Origin: Armatimonadaceae bacterium
Lineage (GTDB): Bacteria; Armatimonadota; Armatimonadia; Armatimonadales; Armatimonadaceae
Direction of reading: 5' to 3'
Length of the DNA: 64,000 nt
Assembly (NCBI GenBank): GCA_030447685.1
Contig: JAUJOK010000004.1
Coordinates: 56,666-120,665 of the forward strand
Shown one piece after another: positions 1 through 8,398 of the stretch. A model generated the notes under the pieces. That model did no database searches and was not told the origin of the DNA. It saw only the letters and a list, made by a program, of their open reading frames with translations. How positions within the stretch are numbered: the stretch's first letter is position 1; every line of letters begins with the position of its first letter. Both the position numbers and the translations under genes were made by a program.

Positions 1-928
1 CCGAGCGGTCGCGGTGATCCACGGCGGAGCGGTGGGACGCGCCGAATTCGCAGACCATGATAGGCTTTTTCGCGGCGTACAGACGGTACACGGTTCGCAG
101 CATGTCGGCGGGGTTCTCGTGCAGACCGGGACGCGCCGCATTATTGTCATGGAAGGGAACGCTGTAAAAGTTGACGCCCACCCAGTCTACGTAGTTGTCG
201 CCGGGGTAGTAGAGCGGAATCGGGGGTTCGGGGATATGATTGACGCACCAGACCATCGCGACATTGGGCGCGCGCACAGCCATTACGCGATGCACCGTGC
301 CCCATGCCTGTTTATAGCGCAGCGGATTGCCGCCGTAGCGGGTCCAGTCGCCGTTCATCTCGGAGGCGAAGCGCAGAAAGACGGGACAGTCGGCGCGAGC
401 CGCATCGTCGGCAAAGCGGCGCAGATAATCGTCATCCCGGACCATCTCCAGACCCGCGTTCGGCTCCCAGGCGATATGCGGCGCGACGCCCCGCGCCTTC
501 AGCCAGCGAACCCAGCGGAGCGGAAACGGCCTGCCATAACTCAGATAGCAAAACACCGACGCTAACTTCTTCCCGGTCAGCCGCGCGAACGCCGCCGGGT
601 CACGATGCGCCTGCCAGTTCTCGTCCAGGAACCGCTCCCCCAGCCGCTCGTCCCGATCCAGAAACGCGCCCAGATAACAGCCATAGGGCGGCTCCCATTT
701 GGCAAGGCGGGCAGGGGCAGCGGTGGGCGAGGAGCCGGGAAGATGGGCGAAGAGGCGGATTTCCGACGACCATCGATCCGCCTTCCCCTCTTCGACCTTC
801 GCGCCGTTCAAGTCCCCTTCCCGGCGGCGGATAGCGGCTTCGCGCCGGTAGGCATCGGCGGCCTCGGCGTATCGGCCTTGCTTTACATACTGCTCGGCGC
901 GGCGACGCCAGACAAAGGCGGATTGCAA
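1..928 (-). CDS. GH26-like glycoside hydrolase, 3' end outside window
   Basis: No uninterrupted ORF is closed here because the gene runs off the left edge; I read it by translating the minus strand. After an N-terminal helical, TPR-like stretch (about 60 residues, rich in Arg/Glu/Ala) comes a TIM-barrel glycosidase region. It contains AWEPNAG, the candidate acid/base Glu in RFASEMNGDW, then YVDWVGVNFYS and a candidate nucleophile in IMVCEFGAS near the edge. These match GH26 beta-mannanase/endoglucanase-like proteins. The frame opens after a TAA near 985. The only start with a good ribosome site is TTG at 928, preceded by GGAGA nine bases upstream. No signal peptide follows this start, which is odd for a polysaccharide hydrolase, so the start may be wrong or the enzyme intracellular. 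Confidence 0.8.
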   Translation of the reverse strand, partial: MQSAFVWRRRAEQYVKQGRYAEAADAYRREAAIRRREGDLNGAKVEEGKADRWSSEIRLFAHLPGSSPTAAPARLAKWEPPYGCYLGAFLDRDERLGERFLDENWQAHRDPAAFARLTGKKLASVFCYLSYGRPFPLRWVRWLKARGVAPHIAWEPNAGLEMVRDDDYLRRFADDAARADCPVFLRFASEMNGDWTRYGGNPLRYKQAWGTVHRVMAVRAPNVAMVWCVNHIPEPPIPLYYPGDNYVDWVGVNFYSVPFHDNNAARPGLHENPADMLRTVYRLYAAKKPIMVCEFGASHRSAVDHRDRS

Positions 929-1011
929 GAAAACGTGTCTCCGGTTTCTCAGTTTTCTACCGTGGGTAACTACGGTTTATACGGCAGCGGGAAGCGTTTT
1001 GTGGCAAAAAA

Positions 1012-1043
1012 CAAAGCGCCCTGCCGCGTGGCAGGGCGCTTTT
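1012..1043 (-). terminator. Rho-independent terminator of the NlpC/P60 gene
   Basis: A perfect 11-bp stem (1015-1025 with 1030-1040, loop GCGT) is followed on the minus strand by TTTGTTTTTTG. It lies 26 bases beyond the stop of the NlpC/P60 gene and before the GH26 gene, so it closes the long minus-strand ribosomal transcript. Confidence 0.85.
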
Positions 1044-1065
1044 GCGAGAGCAGAAAGAGAAAGGC

Positions 1066-1953
1066 TTAACGGCGCGCACCGACCAGCGACCGGTAGTAGT
1101 TGGGCTTCAGGAGGGAATCAACACCGACTTTTTTCTGGTTCGAGGAGGCATGGATAAAGTAGCCGTTGCCCAGGTAGATACCGGTGTGGCTGACGCGCTT
1201 GCCGCCGCCCATCGCAAAGTACAGCCGGTCGCCCGCCTGGAGATTTTCCCAGGCTACAGGCTGGCCCACTCTGGCCTGGTCGCCGGAATGGCGCGGAAGA
1301 CGAACTCCCTGAGTCGCGAAGACCTGCTTGACAAAGCCGGAGCAGTCGATTCCCGAGCGGGTGTTGCCTGCCCAGACATAGGGTACGCCCAGATAGGTGA
1401 AGGCTTCGCGCAAAAGCGCCTCGGTGGGAACGTCCAGCCCTTCCGGCAAGCCCTCCGGTGCATTGGTGGACGGCTGCGGATTGGACTGCCTCATGGCGCT
1501 GGGATCGCCGACCGCTACCTGATAATCGATCATCCGCACCTGGGAGCGATGCACCCAGCCGGTCGTCTTATCGATCATCAGCACACCGTAGTAATCCCGA
1601 TCTTCGGCGACTATCGCCAGATAGGTGTTCTGCGGGATGCTGGAAAGGATGCGCGCGCTGCTGTCACGGTCGCGGCGAATCACCGCGTTGTCCACCGAAA
1701 CGACGGCCAGCTTGCCCAGCACCTGCGGTTCCTTAGCGGCGCGGCGGGACCGGGTGCGTCCGCGTGACATAGTCGCCCGGCGGCCTCCGCTGCGGAAATT
1801 GGCTTTGCGAGACGGCGCGGAGTTGGTCTTTGCGCTGGTGTTCAGTGTCAGGTCAAGGGTGGAAGCGCCACTCTGCGCCCAGGCAGCAGGGGCAGCGTAG
1901 AGTGTGGGAACGAGAACCACAAATGCGGCAGTAAGGGATCGAAGCGTCAGCAC
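1066..1953 (-). CDS. Secreted NlpC/P60 peptidoglycan hydrolase with SH3b domain
   Basis: Predicted gamma-D-glutamyl-diamino acid endopeptidase acting on murein outside the cytoplasm. I chose the GTG at 1953 because AGGAGG lies 11 bases upstream and the product then opens with a classical signal peptide ending near AAWAQ; an ATG further upstream (2037) would bury that signal. After a basic Arg-rich linker there is an SH3b-like domain (about residues 80-143, ending GWVHRSQV) and a C-terminal NlpC/P60 domain with catalytic Cys204 (GIDCSGF), His256 (VSHTGIY) and His268 (FIHAS). It follows rpsI on the same strand with a gap of about 150 bases and is closed by the terminator at 1012-1043. Confidence 0.93.
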   Translation of the reverse strand: MLTLRSLTAAFVVLVPTLYAAPAAWAQSGASTLDLTLNTSAKTNSAPSRKANFRSGGRRATMSRGRTRSRRAAKEPQVLGKLAVVSVDNAVIRRDRDSSARILSSIPQNTYLAIVAEDRDYYGVLMIDKTTGWVHRSQVRMIDYQVAVGDPSAMRQSNPQPSTNAPEGLPEGLDVPTEALLREAFTYLGVPYVWAGNTRSGIDCSGFVKQVFATQGVRLPRHSGDQARVGQPVAWENLQAGDRLYFAMGGGKRVSHTGIYLGNGYFIHASSNQKKVGVDSLLKPNYYRSLVGARR

Positions 1954-2109
1954 GCGCGATAGATCCTCCTGTTTTATTTTGCCTGGACAGAAGCGCCCCC
2001 AATGCGCCGTTGCATTGCGACCACTTCTGCCCGACATCCTTCATTATCGGCGCAAGCGCCGCTTTTTGTACCCCTGCCCGGTTTAAAATCAGACAGAAGT
2101 GGATATGTC

Positions 2110-2505
2110 TTAGCGCTTGGAGAACTGGAAGCCGCGCCGCGCCCGCTTGCGCCCGTACTTTTTGCTTTCCTTGACACGCGGGTCGCGTGTCAGGAAGCCC
2201 AGCCTTCTCAGTGTCGGTCGCAGTTCCGGGTCGGCTTCGATCAGGGCCTTGGAGATGCCGTGGCGCAGCGCGCCCGCCTGCCCCGAGATGCCGCCGCTGA
2301 ACGCGGTTGCCAGCACGGAAAAGCGGCCCAGGGTGTTGGTGGCATCAAACGGCTGCTGAACCAGAGCTTCCAGGCTGGGCCGCCCGAAATACGCGCCGGG
2401 AGTCTTGCCGTTTACCGTGATCGTGCCGTCGCCGGGCATGAGCCAGACCTTGCAGATCGCGTTCTTGCGCTTGCCGGTACCGTAAAATTTTACTGAGTCT
2501 GCCAT
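2110..2505 (-). CDS. rpsI: 30S ribosomal protein S9
   Basis: 131 residues, normal length for S9, with the family's GTGKRKNA start region and the basic C-terminal tail ending FQFSKR, which reaches the P-site tRNA in known ribosomes. It is the last ribosomal gene of the minus-strand cluster, only five bases after rplM, the usual L13-S9 pair. ATG start after the rplM stop; no oddities. Confidence 0.98.
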   Translation of the reverse strand: MADSVKFYGTGKRKNAICKVWLMPGDGTITVNGKTPGAYFGRPSLEALVQQPFDATNTLGRFSVLATAFSGGISGQAGALRHGISKALIEADPELRPTLRRLGFLTRDPRVKESKKYGRKRARRGFQFSKR

Positions 2506-2510
2506 ATCGG

Positions 2511-2975
2511 TTATTCCGTCGCCTTCCCTGCCGCTGCTGCTGCCGCGCGGGCTGCCTGGGCGCCCTTGATCTGCGCCTCATGCGGATGCGTGCTGCCCCG
2601 GTAGACACGCAGTTTCTTCAGCATCTTCGCGCCCAGGGAGTTGTGCGGGAGCATTCCCTTCACGGTGCGAAGTATAGCGTAGTCGGGCCTGCTTGTCAAC
2701 AGTTCTCCACGCGGAATCTGCCTGATGCCGCCCGGATACAGGGTGTGCCGATAGATCGGCTCCTCCGCCTTGTTGTTGCCGGTATAGATGGCCCGCTCCG
2801 CATTGATGATAATCACATGATCCCCGGTATCCATATGCGGGGTGAATATCGGCTTATGCTTGCCGCGCAGTATCTTGGCGACCTCCACAGCGAGCCGCCC
2901 CACGGGCTGTCCCGCCGCATCGATCACCACCCAGTCACGGACAATATCCGCCGGTTTGGCCGAATAAGTTTTCAT
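2511..2975 (-). CDS. rplM: 50S ribosomal protein L13
   Basis: 154 residues. The core ([22 protein letters not shown] near residue 40, and KMLKKLRVY) is typical L13, a large-subunit assembly protein. The C-terminus carries a short Ala-rich, weakly basic tail not present in the usual 142-residue form. Two bases separate it from the truA stop, indicating co-transcription and probable coupling. Confidence 0.98.
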   Translation of the reverse strand: MKTYSAKPADIVRDWVVIDAAGQPVGRLAVEVAKILRGKHKPIFTPHMDTGDHVIIINAERAIYTGNNKAEEPIYRHTLYPGGIRQIPRGELLTSRPDYAILRTVKGMLPHNSLGAKMLKKLRVYRGSTHPHEAQIKGAQAARAAAAAAGKATE

Positions 2976-2977
2976 AG

Positions 2978-3814
2978 TCAGCTATCCTCGGTTCCCTCAC
3001 CGGTGAGAAGTTCGCCCCACCGGTGTCTTGTTCCGTCATATTCCACGCGCACCAGGCACAGACCCTGCGCGGGGGCCACGAGCGGGCACAGGACCCGGTC
3101 GCGGCTTTCACGTATCGTCGTCACGTCGTCCGGCGACAGCGCGCCGTTTCCTACCGTCAGCAGTGTCCCCACGAACGCCCGCACCATCTGGCGCAGAAAA
3201 GCATTTCCGCACACGGTAATCAGCACGCAGTCCCGCCAGGTACGCACCTCCACCCGGCGCATTTGCCGCACGGTGATTTTGCTTCGCCCGCTGGGCCGCC
3301 CGAAGGCGGCAAAGTCATGCGTTCCCACCAGATGCCGGGCCGCCGCCTGCATCGCCGCCACGTTCAGCGTCTTTTTGACATGAAGCGCATAGCGCCCCAG
3401 CAGCGCGGACGGCGCGGCGCGGTTCAGAATAACGTACCGGTAGGTTCGCGCTGTGGCCGAATACCGGGCATGGAATCCTGGCTCTGCGATCCGGGCCGCG
3501 CGCACCACTATATCTCGTGGCAGCACCCCGTTCAGCGCCGCCGCCAGGGTTTCCCCCGGAACCTGCCAGGCGCTTTCAAAATGGGCTACCTGTCCCAGAG
3601 CATGCACTCCGGCATCGGTTCGTCCGGCCCCATGCACGCGGGACACCGTCCCCGACAGCCGCTCGATAGCCGCTTCGAGCGTCCCCTGTACCGTACGCTC
3701 CCCCTGGCCCTGAAGCTGGAACCCCGCAAAGTCGGTTCCGTCGTATTCCAGCACAAGGCGAAACGTCCGCTGATCAGTCGTCGGCAAGTTCCAGGATTGC
3801 CATCGGTGCGCCAT
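2978..3814 (-). CDS. truA: tRNA pseudouridine(38-40) synthase TruA
   Basis: Isomerises U38-U40 in tRNA anticodon arms. The sequence has LVLEYDGTDFAGFQ, the catalytic Asp motif GAGRTDAGVHA and the late motif FLRQMVRAFVGTL. The open frame extends to 3991, but that part is the rplQ coding region in another frame. Two starts are realistic: ATG 3814 (used here, overlapping rplQ by 41 bases) and TTG 3787, which gives the usual short N-terminus before the first strand. Neither has a strong ribosome site, so translation is probably coupled to rplQ. Family identity is certain, the start is not. Confidence 0.95.
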   Translation of the reverse strand: MAHRWQSWNLPTTDQRTFRLVLEYDGTDFAGFQLQGQGERTVQGTLEAAIERLSGTVSRVHGAGRTDAGVHALGQVAHFESAWQVPGETLAAALNGVLPRDIVVRAARIAEPGFHARYSATARTYRYVILNRAAPSALLGRYALHVKKTLNVAAMQAAARHLVGTHDFAAFGRPSGRSKITVRQMRRVEVRTWRDCVLITVCGNAFLRQMVRAFVGTLLTVGNGALSPDDVTTIRESRDRVLCPLVAPAQGLCLVRVEYDGTRHRWGELLTGEGTEDS

Positions 3815-4130
3815 CGCCGCGACGTATGCCCAGTTTGGCCATACGCGTGTAACCGCCGGGCCGATCCCGGAAGCGCGGCGCAATGTTGTCGAACAGTTCT
3901 TTGATGACCGATTCGTCGTCCACGTACTGACGGCAGATGCGGCGCGCGTGCAGCGTGTCCTGCTTGGCGCGCGTGACCATCTTTTCCGCAATGGAGCGAA
4001 CGTCTTTCGCGCGTGTCTCGGTCGTTTCGATCTTTTTATGTATCAGCAGCGAGCGCACCAGCCCCTTTAGGAGCGCGCGCCGCTGGTCGGAAGGCAGTCC
4101 GAACTGCCGTCCGCCGATGCGGTGTCGCAT
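3774..4130 (-). CDS. rplQ: 50S ribosomal protein L17
   Basis: 118 residues with RIGGRQFGLPSDQRRALLKGL at the N-terminus and IETTETRAKDVR in the middle, both diagnostic of L17. It lies between rpoA and truA, as in most bacterial alpha operons. Its 3' end overlaps truA. Confidence 0.98.
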   Translation of the reverse strand: MRHRIGGRQFGLPSDQRRALLKGLVRSLLIHKKIETTETRAKDVRSIAEKMVTRAKQDTLHARRICRQYVDDESVIKELFDNIAPRFRDRPGGYTRMAKLGIRRGDGAPMAILELADD

Positions 4131-4155
4131 TTTCCGTTCTCCTTAACCGGGCTTC

Positions 4156-5199
4156 TTACTCGTCGCCCTCGTCCTCGTCTTCGTCGTCGTCATCTCCGCC
4201 AATCGGCACGCTGCCCGGCTCGGAATCCTTCAAAGCCAGCCCAAGCTGCGACAGCTTTTCCTTGACCTCATTCAGTGACTTCTTGCCGAAGTTGCGAATG
4301 TTCATCAGGTCGTTCTCGGAAATCTGCGCCAATTCGCCGATAGTCAGAACGCTGGCCTTTTTCAGACAGTTATAGGTGCGGACGGAAAAGTCCAGCTCCT
4401 CGATACGGGCGTCCTGCGCGGTGCTGCCCTGAACTCCGCCCTCGAACCCGAAGGTGGACAGCGCGCGGCCACTGGGTCCGGGGAACTCCACGAACCGCTG
4501 GAAGTAGTCCGTCAGCGTCTGCGCCGCCTCGCTCAGCGCTTCGGCGGGCATGATGGTTCCATTGGTTGTGATCTCGATGAGCAGCCGCTCGTAATCCGTC
4601 CGGTTGCCCACACGCGTCGGATCAACCGTGTAGTTCACTTTACGAACCGGCGTAAAGGCAGCCGGAACCGGAATATCGCCGATAATATCGGAGCGCGTGC
4701 CGCCCTTTTCCGGCAGCACATAGCCGCGTCCGCGCTCAACGCGCATCTCCATGTGCAGGTGCGCCGCTTCCTCGGAAAGCGTTGCGATATACACTTCCGG
4801 GTTGGCGATCTCAACGTCCGGCGGACAGATGACGTCCGCACCGGTAATGCGCCCCTGCCCCTGGGCCTCGATGCGGACCATGTGCGCCTCGGACGGTCGC
4901 TCCGAATCGTCGGCCCCGTTCCCGTTAGAGCCGTTGTCGTACACCTTGACGAATAACTCCTTCAGGTTCAGGAGCAGTTCGGTGGCGTCTTCCTTCAGGC
5001 CGGGAATCGTCTGGAACTCGTGCTGGACACCGTCGATACGAACCGACGTGATGGCTGCGCCTTCGATAGACGAGAGCATAACCCGCCTCAGCGAGTTACC
5101 GAGCGTCACCCCGTATCCCGGTTCCAGCGGCTCCACCACAAATTTTCCGTGCGTATCCGACTGCTCCAGCGTCTCAATTCGCGGAGTCACTGCTTCCAT
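4156..5199 (-). CDS. rpoA: DNA-directed RNA polymerase alpha subunit
   Basis: 347 residues. The N-terminal dimerisation/assembly domain contains YGVTLGNSLRRVMLSSIEG; the C-terminal domain (YNCLKKASVLTIGELAQ, then NFGKKSLNEVKEKL) binds DNA and activators. The start at 5199 has AAGGAG at good spacing; the longer frame to 5406 is a read-through of the intergenic stretch. The last residues form a strongly acidic Asp/Glu tail after PGSVPIGG, longer than in most bacteria. It lies between rpsD and rplQ. Confidence 0.98.
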   Translation of the reverse strand: MEAVTPRIETLEQSDTHGKFVVEPLEPGYGVTLGNSLRRVMLSSIEGAAITSVRIDGVQHEFQTIPGLKEDATELLLNLKELFVKVYDNGSNGNGADDSERPSEAHMVRIEAQGQGRITGADVICPPDVEIANPEVYIATLSEEAAHLHMEMRVERGRGYVLPEKGGTRSDIIGDIPVPAAFTPVRKVNYTVDPTRVGNRTDYERLLIEITTNGTIMPAEALSEAAQTLTDYFQRFVEFPGPSGRALSTFGFEGGVQGSTAQDARIEELDFSVRTYNCLKKASVLTIGELAQISENDLMNIRNFGKKSLNEVKEKLSQLGLALKDSEPGSVPIGGDDDDEDEDEGDE

Positions 5200-5329
5200 A
5201 TCTCTCTTATACTCCTTGGAAACCAATCCGGCAAAGGGCGCGGCAAACAACGAGCGCCCCCCACCGATGCCGGCCCAGGCTTTCCTTGCCGGGACGCCGC
5301 TTGCCGCGTGCGTCCCGGTCAAATCGACG

Positions 5330-5974
5330 TTACCGGGAGTAGAACTCGATGATGATCTGCTCCTGCACGTCCGAGTCGATCTCTTCGCGGCGCGGCGCGG
5401 CGACAATGTGCCCCTCGAAAGCGGCGGCGTTCAGCGACAGCCATGCCGGGATACGGTTCCCGACACTCGCCAGGGACGCCTGGATGTTGTCCTGCTTGCG
5501 GGACTCTTCGTTGACACGAACCACATCGCCGGGACGGGTCTGATACGAAGGGATGTCTACACGGCGACCGTTGACCTCGATATGGCCGTGGTTGACGGTC
5601 TGCCGGGCCTGCGCCCGCGACGCGGCAAAGCCGAGGCGGTACACCACGTTGTCCAGACGCATTTCCAGAAGCTGGAGGAGATTCTCACCGGATACGCCGC
5701 GACGGCGCTGGGCCTCCCCAACATAGCTCCGGAAAGGGCCTTCCAGCACGCGGTACATCTGGCGCATCTTCTGCTTCTCGCGAAGCTGAAGCCCAAAATC
5801 GGTGATCTTGGCGGGGCGACCGGAGTTGCCGTGCTGGCCCGGCGGGAAGTTGCGGCGCTCAATGGCGCACTTCTTGGTATAGCAGCGCGAGCCTTTGAGG
5901 AAAAGCTTTTCCCCGGCCCGGCGGCACTGGCGGCAACGGGCGTCGCCGCTCACACTATTAGCGGATTTAGACAT
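5330..5974 (-). CDS. rpsD: 30S ribosomal protein S4 (zinc-binding form)
   Basis: 214 residues. The N-terminus has four cysteines (CRQC and CYTKKC region), so this is the zinc-ribbon C+ paralogue, followed by RRNFPPGQHG and the S4 RNA-binding domain (LDNVVYRLGFA, VNHGHIEVNGRRVD). S4 nucleates 30S assembly and often autoregulates the alpha operon. The gene is separated from rpsK by a 26-bp inverted repeat (6033-6162), unusual inside this operon. Confidence 0.98.
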   Translation of the reverse strand: MSKSANSVSGDARCRQCRRAGEKLFLKGSRCYTKKCAIERRNFPPGQHGNSGRPAKITDFGLQLREKQKMRQMYRVLEGPFRSYVGEAQRRRGVSGENLLQLLEMRLDNVVYRLGFAASRAQARQTVNHGHIEVNGRRVDIPSYQTRPGDVVRVNEESRKQDNIQASLASVGNRIPAWLSLNAAAFEGHIVAAPRREEIDSDVQEQIIIEFYSR

Positions 5975-6032
5975 GCTTCTCTCTTCCTCTGTTCGCTGTC
6001 TTTCGCGTGAACAGGTTTACAAGGTTAATTTT

Positions 6033-6162
6033 GCCCCCTCCCCCTGCCCCTCCCCCACGCTGTGGGGAGGGGTGGAAGAAAGAGGCTTTACAGACAGCTT
6101 TTCATATTCCCACCCTGGTATCCCCACACCCACTGGGTGGGGGAGGGGCAGGGGGAGGGGGC
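6033..6162. repeat. C/G-rich inverted repeat between rpsK and rpsD
   Basis: Outer arms 6033-6058 and 6137-6162 are perfect 26-bp reverse complements made of C-rich (left) and G-rich (right) runs. Two inner palindromes lie between them, CCCCTCCCC-CACGCTGT-GGGGAGGGG and CCCAC-built arms around position 6130. The left inner core recurs almost unchanged at 12832-12866 between rplF and rpsH, so this is a dispersed element family. The right arm ends one base before the rpsK stop codon. Confidence 0.9.
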
Positions 6163-6567
6163 TTAAACGCGGCGGCGCTTGGGCGGACGGCAGCCGTTGT
6201 GCGGCAGCGGCGTCACGTCTCGAATCAGATTGACTTCCAGGCCGACGGCGGAAAGCGCGCGGATTGCCGTTTCCCGACCGGAGCCGGGTCCCTTGACGAA
6301 CACATCGACGCGCCGCAGACCATGCTCCTGCGCCCGGCGCGCGGCGGCTTCGGCGGCAAGCTGCGCGGCAAAGGGAGTGCCCTTTTTCGTCCCCTTGAAA
6401 CCGACGGTACCCGCCGACCCCCAGGAGATGACTTCCCCTTTGACGTCGGTCAGCGTGATGATGGTGTTGTTGAACGTGCTTTGAATGTGCGCAACACCGA
6501 TCATGATGTTTTTGCGCGCCTTGGGCTTGTTGCGCGCCGCCTGCGCAGGCGTGGGTTTACGTGCCAT
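6163..6567 (-). CDS. rpsK: 30S ribosomal protein S11
   Basis: 134 residues with [19 protein letters not shown] and [12 protein letters not shown], then the conserved end [15 protein letters not shown]. Platform protein of the 30S subunit. ATG start, 40 bases downstream of rpsM. Its stop abuts the C/G-rich repeat. Confidence 0.98.
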   Translation of the reverse strand: MARKPTPAQAARNKPKARKNIMIGVAHIQSTFNNTIITLTDVKGEVISWGSAGTVGFKGTKKGTPFAAQLAAEAAARRAQEHGLRRVDVFVKGPGSGRETAIRALSAVGLEVNLIRDVTPLPHNGCRPPKRRRV

Positions 6568-6607
6568 ATCTCTCTTCCTTTTCCCCCATTATTGGGGGCC
6601 AGGGGGC

Positions 6608-6982
6608 TTACTTCTTCTTCTTCTTCGCGCCGACCGTGCGCTTCGGCCCCTTGCGGGTGCGCGCGTTTGTGGATGTTCGCTGGCCCCGCACCGGCAGACC
6701 CGCCCGATGCCGCCGCCCCCGGTAAGAGCCAATCTCCTGGAGCCGCCGGATGTTGAGCTGGATCTGACGCTTCAGGTCGCCTTCCACGCGGTATTCCCGC
6801 TCAATAATGTCGCGCAAACGGGCGATTTCGGCCTCGGTCAGGTCGTTTACCCGCGTCCCGGCTGCAACGTTTGCCTGCGCCAGGATGATGCGCCCATTCG
6901 AGAGACCAATGCCGAAAATCTCCGGCAGCGCATATTCTACACTCTTGTCGCGCGGCAGATCCACGCCTGCTATACGTGCCAC
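6608..6982 (-). CDS. rpsM: 30S ribosomal protein S13
   Basis: 124 residues: [16 protein letters not shown] start, helix-two-turn-helix core (IFGIGLSNG) and the basic tail [19 protein letters not shown], finishing in a poly-Lys run. S13 contacts tRNA and the 50S subunit at bridge B1. It lies 12 bases after rpmJ, the normal order. Confidence 0.98.
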   Translation of the reverse strand: MARIAGVDLPRDKSVEYALPEIFGIGLSNGRIILAQANVAAGTRVNDLTEAEIARLRDIIEREYRVEGDLKRQIQLNIRRLQEIGSYRGRRHRAGLPVRGQRTSTNARTRKGPKRTVGAKKKKK

Positions 6983-6994
6983 GTTTCTCTTCTC

Positions 6995-7108
6995 CTACCC
7001 CTGCCGCTGCTTGTGCTTGGGGTTCTTGCAAATGACCCGCACGACACCCTCGCGCTTGATCACTTTGCACTTCTCGCAGATTTTTTTAACGGATGCTCGA
7101 ACTTTCAT
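6995..7108 (-). CDS. rpmJ: 50S ribosomal protein L36
   Basis: A 37-residue ORF starting [17 protein letters not shown] and ending NPKHKQRQG, with the zinc-binding pattern CxxC...C...H typical of L36. The ATG at 7108 follows AGAGGATTATT. It lies between infA and rpsM, its standard position. The gene is small enough to be missed by automatic gene callers. Confidence 0.97.
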   Translation of the reverse strand: MKVRASVKKICEKCKVIKREGVVRVICKNPKHKQRQG

Positions 7109-7161
7109 AATAATCCTCTTCCCGTGCCGCTGCTCCTGAGCCAGGCGCGCGGCGGCGCAGA

Positions 7162-7548
7162 TTATTTGTACCGGTAAAGGATACGACCGCGCGTCAGGTC
7201 ATACGGCGATAATTCTACCAGCACCCGGTCGCCCGGCAATATCTTGATAAAGTGCATCCGAATCTTACCGGAGATATGGGCGAGCACCTGATGCCCGCTT
7301 TCCAGTTCCACGCGGAACATGGCATTCGGAAGGGTTTCACTGATAGTCCCCTGCACTTCGATGCCCTGCTCTTTTTCTCCGCCCTGCGGCTCTTCGGTCT
7401 TCGGGGCAGTGTTTCGTCCCCCACCGCCGCGACCTCCGCCGCCGCCCGGACGCCCACCGCCCGGACGCCCGCCACCGGGCCGCCCACCGCCGGGCCGGTA
7501 TCCGCCGCCGCCGGGCCGGTAGCCTCCGCCTCCTGGTCGTCCTGCCAT
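7162..7548 (-). CDS. infA: Translation initiation factor IF-1 with Gly-rich N-terminal extension
   Basis: The last ~70 residues ([20 protein letters not shown] through [12 protein letters not shown]) are a complete OB-fold IF-1, which binds the 30S A site. The ORF adds ~60 residues in front: about ten PGGG/RPGGG-type repeats with Tyr and Arg, then a charged linker. IF-1 is normally about 72 residues. The ATG at 7548 has AAAGGG seven bases upstream, and the only internal start (a GTG inside EVQG) would delete the first strand and has no ribosome site, so the extension is probably translated. Resembles an RGG-type low-complexity RNA-binding tail; its role is unknown. Confidence 0.93.
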   Translation of the reverse strand: MAGRPGGGGYRPGGGGYRPGGGRPGGGRPGGGRPGGGGGRGGGGRNTAPKTEEPQGGEKEQGIEVQGTISETLPNAMFRVELESGHQVLAHISGKIRMHFIKILPGDRVLVELSPYDLTRGRILYRYK

Positions 7549-7566
7549 GGTTTCCCTTTCTCGCGA

Positions 7567-8394
7567 CTAAACGCCGACCCCTAAAGGGGCGGCGGGAACG
7601 GTTCCGGCGGAATGCGCCGAAACGCCGTTATTCTCGGACACGGGCGCGGGCAGTGTCAAAATATCCGGTCCGCGCCGTGTGATGGCTACCGTATGCTCGA
7701 AATGCGCCGCCAGCTTTCCATCCGCCGTAACGATGGTCCACTTATCGGGCAGCGACTCGACATCGTAGCTTCCCTGATTGATCATCGGCTCGATGGCAAG
7801 GGTCATCCCCTCCATCAGCCGCTCGCCGCGTCCCGGCTTGCCGAAGTTCGCCACCTGCGGCTCTTCGTGCATTGCTTTGCCGATACCGTGGCCTACCAGA
7901 TCACGCACCACGCCGAACCCGGCGCGCTCGGCATGCCGCTGGATAGCGGACGCAACATCGCCCAGGCGGCCACCGGCCTTTGCCTGGGCGATCCCTTTAT
8001 ACAAACATTCGCGGGTAACGGTCATCAGGCGGCGCGCTTCCGGGGAAACCTCTCCCACCGGAACCGTCACCGCTGCATCCGCGAAATAGCCGTCGAGCGA
8101 ACAGGCAAAATCCAGCGAAACAACGTCGCCCGTCTGCAAAACCCGTTCACCCGGAATGCCATGTACCACGGCTTCGTTGACCGAGATACAGATGCTTGCC
8201 GGATAGCCGCGATACCCCAGAAACGCGGGAACCGCGCCGTGCCGCCGCGCAATCTCAACCGCCAGCCGATCCAGATCAATCGTGCGTGTGACGCCGGGCA
8301 CAATGGCATCCGTCATCGCCTGAAGCACCTCGGCGACGATCCGGCCCGCGCTCCGCATCTTTTCGATTTCTGCGGCTGTCTTGCGTAAAATCAT
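7567..8394 (-). CDS. map: Methionine aminopeptidase type I
   Basis: 275 residues. Removes N-terminal Met from nascent proteins using two metal ions. Visible are ICISVNEAVVHGIPG, the metal Asp residues in SLDFACSLDGYFADAAVT, GHGIGKAMHEEPQV and the Glu/His region FEHTVAITRRG. A 29-residue low-complexity C-terminal tail follows the catalytic domain. The frame is open to 8538 but that overlaps adk; ATG 8394, directly after the adk stop, is the natural start. Confidence 0.96.
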   Translation of the reverse strand: MILRKTAAEIEKMRSAGRIVAEVLQAMTDAIVPGVTRTIDLDRLAVEIARRHGAVPAFLGYRGYPASICISVNEAVVHGIPGERVLQTGDVVSLDFACSLDGYFADAAVTVPVGEVSPEARRLMTVTRECLYKGIAQAKAGGRLGDVASAIQRHAERAGFGVVRDLVGHGIGKAMHEEPQVANFGKPGRGERLMEGMTLAIEPMINQGSYDVESLPDKWTIVTADGKLAAHFEHTVAITRRGPDILTLPAPVSENNGVSAHSAGTVPAAPLGVGV

Positions 8395-8398
8395 ACCA

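Noticed and set aside
14..565. Long plus-strand ORF at the left edge
   Set aside because: It is the antisense of the GH26 domain, whose conserved WEPNAG, SEMNGDW and CEFGAS are on the minus strand.
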